Both the position numbers and the translations under genes were made by a program. A DNA stretch of 8,671 nucleotides, taken from NCBI GenBank assembly GCA_030672375.1, contig DAOVGP010000004.1:1-8671 (forward strand), given 5' to 3'. This document shows positions 6,728 to 8,671 of the stretch, in pieces. This DNA is from Candidatus Aenigmatarchaeota archaeon (lineage in GTDB: Archaea > Aenigmatarchaeota > Aenigmatarchaeia > CG10238-14). How positions within the stretch are numbered: the stretch's first letter is position 1; the number at the start of each line of letters is the position of its first letter. A model generated the notes under the pieces. The model was not told the origin of the DNA and searched no databases. It saw only the letters and a program-made list of their open reading frames with translations.

Positions 6728-6736
6728 TTTTTAAAT
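6728..6736 (+). promoter_or_regulatory. TATA box for the protease-RimK-GNAT operon
   Basis: TTTTTAAAT centred 29 bp before the ATG at 6761, placing the transcript start within a few bases of that codon. It supports 6761 rather than the upstream TTG at 6743, which would lie only about 11 bp from the box and so would not be transcribed. Confidence 0.5.
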
Positions 6737-6760
6737 GCTCCTTTGAATTTAATTATAAGT

Positions 6761-7126
6761 ATGAGAAAAATAACAGTCGGGCTTATGGAGCCAGTAAAGG
6801 TAAGAAGTAAAAAAAGAACGGTTGAGACCTTAGGAAAATTTGATACAGGTGCTAGGAGAACTAGTATCGATAGAAATTTAATTTCAAGAATAGGAGTAAA
6901 ACATGTAGGAAGAACATCTACTTCTAACGTCCATGGAACAACAATGAGGCCTCTTGTCAATGTTTTATTGGAAATAAAGGGAAGAAAAATAAAAATTCAA
7001 GCTAATGTGGCAGATAGGAGTTCTAGAAAATATAAAATTCTATTGGGTAGAGATGTTATATTCAAGAATTTTATAATCGATATCTCAAAAACTCATAATT
7101 CACCAGAATTAGGGGATTTAAAATGA
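6761..7126 (+). CDS. Retropepsin-like RimK-associated protease (Zn_protease/PF05618-type)
   Basis: A 121-residue protein. The motif KFDTGARRTSID (residues 26-37) contains the DTGA signature of aspartic (retropepsin-like) proteases, and LLGRDVIFKNFIID (94-107) matches the LGR block that ends the same fold. The family was first named 'ATP-dependent zinc protease' and is commonly encoded next to RimK-type ligases; bacterial relatives have been described as retropepsin-like and functionally tied to RimK. Asp28 is the expected catalytic residue; with one DTG per chain the active enzyme should be a dimer. The protein has no signal peptide and is likely cytosolic. The ATG at 6761 is preferred to the TTG at 6743 because of the TATA spacing. 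It overlaps the RimK gene by 4 nt (ATGA), so the two are coupled. Confidence 0.85.
   Translation: MRKITVGLMEPVKVRSKKRTVETLGKFDTGARRTSIDRNLISRIGVKHVGRTSTSNVHGTTMRPLVNVLLEIKGRKIKIQANVADRSSRKYKILLGRDVIFKNFIIDISKTHNSPELGDLK
7111..7115 (+). promoter_or_regulatory. Shine-Dalgarno site of the RimK-type ligase gene
   Basis: AGGGG sits 7 nt before the ATG at 7123, inside the end of the protease gene. It supports this start and the coupled translation implied by the ATGA overlap. Confidence 0.6.
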
Positions 7127-8079
7127 AAGCATGTGTAATCGGTAGTGAGTCGCGTGCATCATCGACTATGAAGATTTTTGAGGCTTTGAAGGATATCAAT
7201 AAATTTAAATCAGTGTTCTTCGCAACGACTGAAGGGATAAGAATTGGAGTTAAAGATGGAAATTTTCCTATTTTTTACAAGGATATAGATTTATGTAAAT
7301 TTGATGTTGTACTTCCAAGAATAGGAGCTTCAAAAGCTTTATTCGGTTATTTGTTAGTAAAATACCTAAGGAAGAAGGATGTTTATGTGCCTATGACACC
7401 GGAATCTATCGTTATTGCTCACAATAAATTCTTGACATTAGAAGTGCTAAACAAAGCCAACATTCCGATTCCAGAGACCTATTTAACTATGTCCCCTGCT
7501 ACTGCAAAGAGGATAATCGACAAGATGAAACCACCAGTGGTCATGAAATTACTCGGTGGGACTGGGGGAAAAGGTGTGATGTTTTCCCCTGAAAGGCATT
7601 CTGCAGTCACTATGATTGATACTCTAGGTGTTTTGAATCAACCACTATTTATTGAGAAGTACGTAAAAAACCCAGGAGAAGATATAAGAGTTATTGTCGT
7701 AGGGAACGAGGCTGTTGCGTCCATGAAAAGAAAAGCAAAGAAGGGTGAAAAAAGGTCAAATTTAGCTGCGGGAGGAAAAGGTGTCGCTTATAGTATAAAC
7801 AATGAAATAGAAGATATAGCGGTGAGATCTGCAGATGCTATTGGAGCTGAGATTTGTGGTGTAGATATAGTTGAAAGTCGTGATGGTCCAGTAGTTTTAG
7901 AGGTGAACATCTGCCCAGGAATGAAGATAAGTCAAATCACTGGTATCAACGTTGAAAAGAGGATAGCTGAGTATGTGGCACGTAAAGGCGACTATTATAG
8001 AGAAACGAAAGAAATAAAAGGACTCGGTTATTATATCGAGAAATTATCTAAATGGTTTTCTGAGACGTTGGAAGAGTAG
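7123..8079 (+). CDS. RimK-family ATP-grasp amino acid ligase
   Basis: A 318-residue ATP-grasp enzyme of the RimK family, the usual size. An N-terminal Rossmann-like domain (about 1-95) includes DVVLPRIGAS. The ATP-grasp part shows MTPESIVIAHNKF (91-103), PVVMKLLGGTGGKGVM with its glycine-rich loop (138-153), FIEKYV and EDIRVIVVG (176-194), R211SNLAAGGKG and the metal-binding VVLEVNICPG with Glu260 and Asn262. Family members activate a carboxylate as an acyl phosphate and join it to an amino group. Known cases are RimK (adds Glu to ribosomal protein S6), MptN and CofF (Glu on archaeal coenzymes) and LysX; the substrate here cannot be told apart by eye. The protease upstream and GNAT downstream argue for a peptide or protein substrate. 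A C-terminal extension of about 30 residues follows the core. Confidence 0.92.
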   Translation: MKACVIGSESRASSTMKIFEALKDINKFKSVFFATTEGIRIGVKDGNFPIFYKDIDLCKFDVVLPRIGASKALFGYLLVKYLRKKDVYVPMTPESIVIAHNKFLTLEVLNKANIPIPETYLTMSPATAKRIIDKMKPPVVMKLLGGTGGKGVMFSPERHSAVTMIDTLGVLNQPLFIEKYVKNPGEDIRVIVVGNEAVASMKRKAKKGEKRSNLAAGGKGVAYSINNEIEDIAVRSADAIGAEICGVDIVESRDGPVVLEVNICPGMKISQITGINVEKRIAEYVARKGDYYRETKEIKGLGYYIEKLSKWFSETLEE

Positions 8080-8080
8080 A

Positions 8081-8476
8081 ATGGTAATAAGACAAGGAAA
8101 ATTAGAAGACATAGAATCACTGAGAAAAATAGATAATCTTTCTCTAAAGGCCAAACATTCTACTGATTATTTTTTAGAAAACTTGGGTAACATAATGGTT
8201 ACAATTGATAGTGGAAGAGTTTTAGGTTACATCATGTGTAAAGGTGAAGAAATCTCTAACTTAGTAGTTCATCCTGATTTTAGAAAAAAAGGAATAGGTA
8301 ATAGTCTGGTGAAAGAAGTGATGAAAAAATCGAAAAGACTCATTTTAAGGACGAGGGAAACTAATAGAGATGCTTACATCTTTTTTAAGAAAATTGGTTT
8401 TACCAAAAAGAGAAAGATACAAAAATACTATTCTAACGGAGATAATGCCATAGAGATGGAATTTAAAAAACAATAA
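8081..8476 (+). CDS. GNAT-family N-acetyltransferase
   Basis: A 131-residue single-domain GNAT protein. Acetyl-CoA-binding motif A is LVVHPDFRKKGIGNSLV (61-77, with the R-x-x-G-x-G core at 68-73), and motif B is N95RDAYIFFKKIGF. The start VIRQGKLEDIESLRKID is a typical GNAT opening. It transfers acetyl from acetyl-CoA to an amine; proteins of this size and motif spacing are often RimI-like N-terminal acetylases, but the substrate is not determined. The ATG lies one base after the RimK stop codon (TAG-A-ATG), so it is the third gene of the operon. It ends 12 bp before the convergent amidotransferase gene. Confidence 0.85.
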   Translation: MVIRQGKLEDIESLRKIDNLSLKAKHSTDYFLENLGNIMVTIDSGRVLGYIMCKGEEISNLVVHPDFRKKGIGNSLVKEVMKKSKRLILRTRETNRDAYIFFKKIGFTKKRKIQKYYSNGDNAIEMEFKKQ

Positions 8477-8488
8477 AATTTATCTTCA

Positions 8489-8671
8489 TCATCTGCATAA
8501 TTTTAAGAAATTATCTAATATTTCATGTCTTGCTGGATTCATTTCAGGATGGAATTGAACTCCGTAATGCGGTCTTTTCTTATGTTCAATCATTTCGTTT
8601 TCGCAGTCAGTCGACCAAGCAAGTTGTTCAAGACAATCTGGAAGAATGCCAACCGCATAACTATGCCCTTT
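8489..8671 (-). CDS. Class I glutamine amidotransferase, C-terminal fragment (partial at window edge)
   Basis: This frame is open to the window edge and encodes the last 60 residues of a class I glutamine amidotransferase. The motif YGVQFHPEMNP contains the His and Glu of the Cys-His-Glu triad (HPE); the nucleophilic Cys lies outside the window. The preceding HSYAVGILPDCLEQLAWSTDCENEMIEHKKRP resembles the glutaminase subunit of archaeal GMP synthase (GuaA type), which releases ammonia from glutamine for a synthetase partner. TrpG, CarA and PabA glutaminases share the HPE motif, so the exact partner is unsure. It ends in FLKLCR and is convergent with the GNAT gene; the stop codons face each other about 12 bp apart. 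The gene is probably intact beyond the window. Confidence 0.85.
   Translation of the reverse strand, partial: KGHSYAVGILPDCLEQLAWSTDCENEMIEHKKRPHYGVQFHPEMNPARHEILDNFLKLCR

Noticed and set aside
6743..6760. TTG start for the protease, adding six residues
   Set aside because: It lies only about 11 bp from the TATA box, before the expected transcript start; the ATG at 6761 fits.
1..8671. CRISPR arrays, insertion sequences, integrase sites
   Set aside because: No spaced direct repeats, transposase-like proteins or flanking inverted repeats were seen on reading through.

Overview
The window is AT-rich and almost certainly archaeal. It carries a HerA/FtsK-like ATPase of archaeal type. TATA boxes lie about 25-33 bp upstream of several start codons with no room for a leader, which suggests leaderless transcripts, while genes inside operons carry Shine-Dalgarno motifs. 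The one tRNA gene lacks an encoded CCA and appears to be interrupted. A small-genome lineage such as DPANN would fit the coiled-coil partner and the compact layout, but the window does not fix the taxonomy.

Bases 1-4350 (plus strand) hold three tightly packed genes: the 3' part of a membrane-anchored ATPase with an Ig-like ectodomain, a long cytosolic coiled-coil protein overlapping its stop codon, and a 12-helix APC-family amino acid permease 4 nt further on. The first two look like one functional unit, a membrane motor plus a scaffold. The permease may only be co-transcribed.

Bases 4313-6676 (minus strand) hold five genes. From upstream to downstream these are a zinc-ribbon protein, an interrupted tRNA with a long variable arm (best read as Ser, anticodon uncertain), a MscS-related 'conserved TM helix' protein, a 103-residue two-helix membrane protein, and a protein with two CBS domains followed by two membrane helices. 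The last one converges on the permease and overlaps its 3' end by 38 bp. The three membrane proteins could form a membrane or osmotic stress group, but that is inference.

Bases 6728-8476 (plus strand) hold a compact operon: a retropepsin-like 'RimK-associated' protease, a RimK-type ATP-grasp ligase (4-nt overlap) and a GNAT N-acetyltransferase (1-nt gap). A peptide-modifying cassette is the natural reading: the ligase would add amino acids, the protease would trim or process, and the GNAT may acetylate. Its substrate is unknown.

Bases 8489-8671 (minus strand) hold the C-terminal 60 residues of a class I glutamine amidotransferase, cut by the window edge. No CRISPR array, insertion sequence or other mobile element was seen, and no gene-free stretch longer than 300 bases exists.
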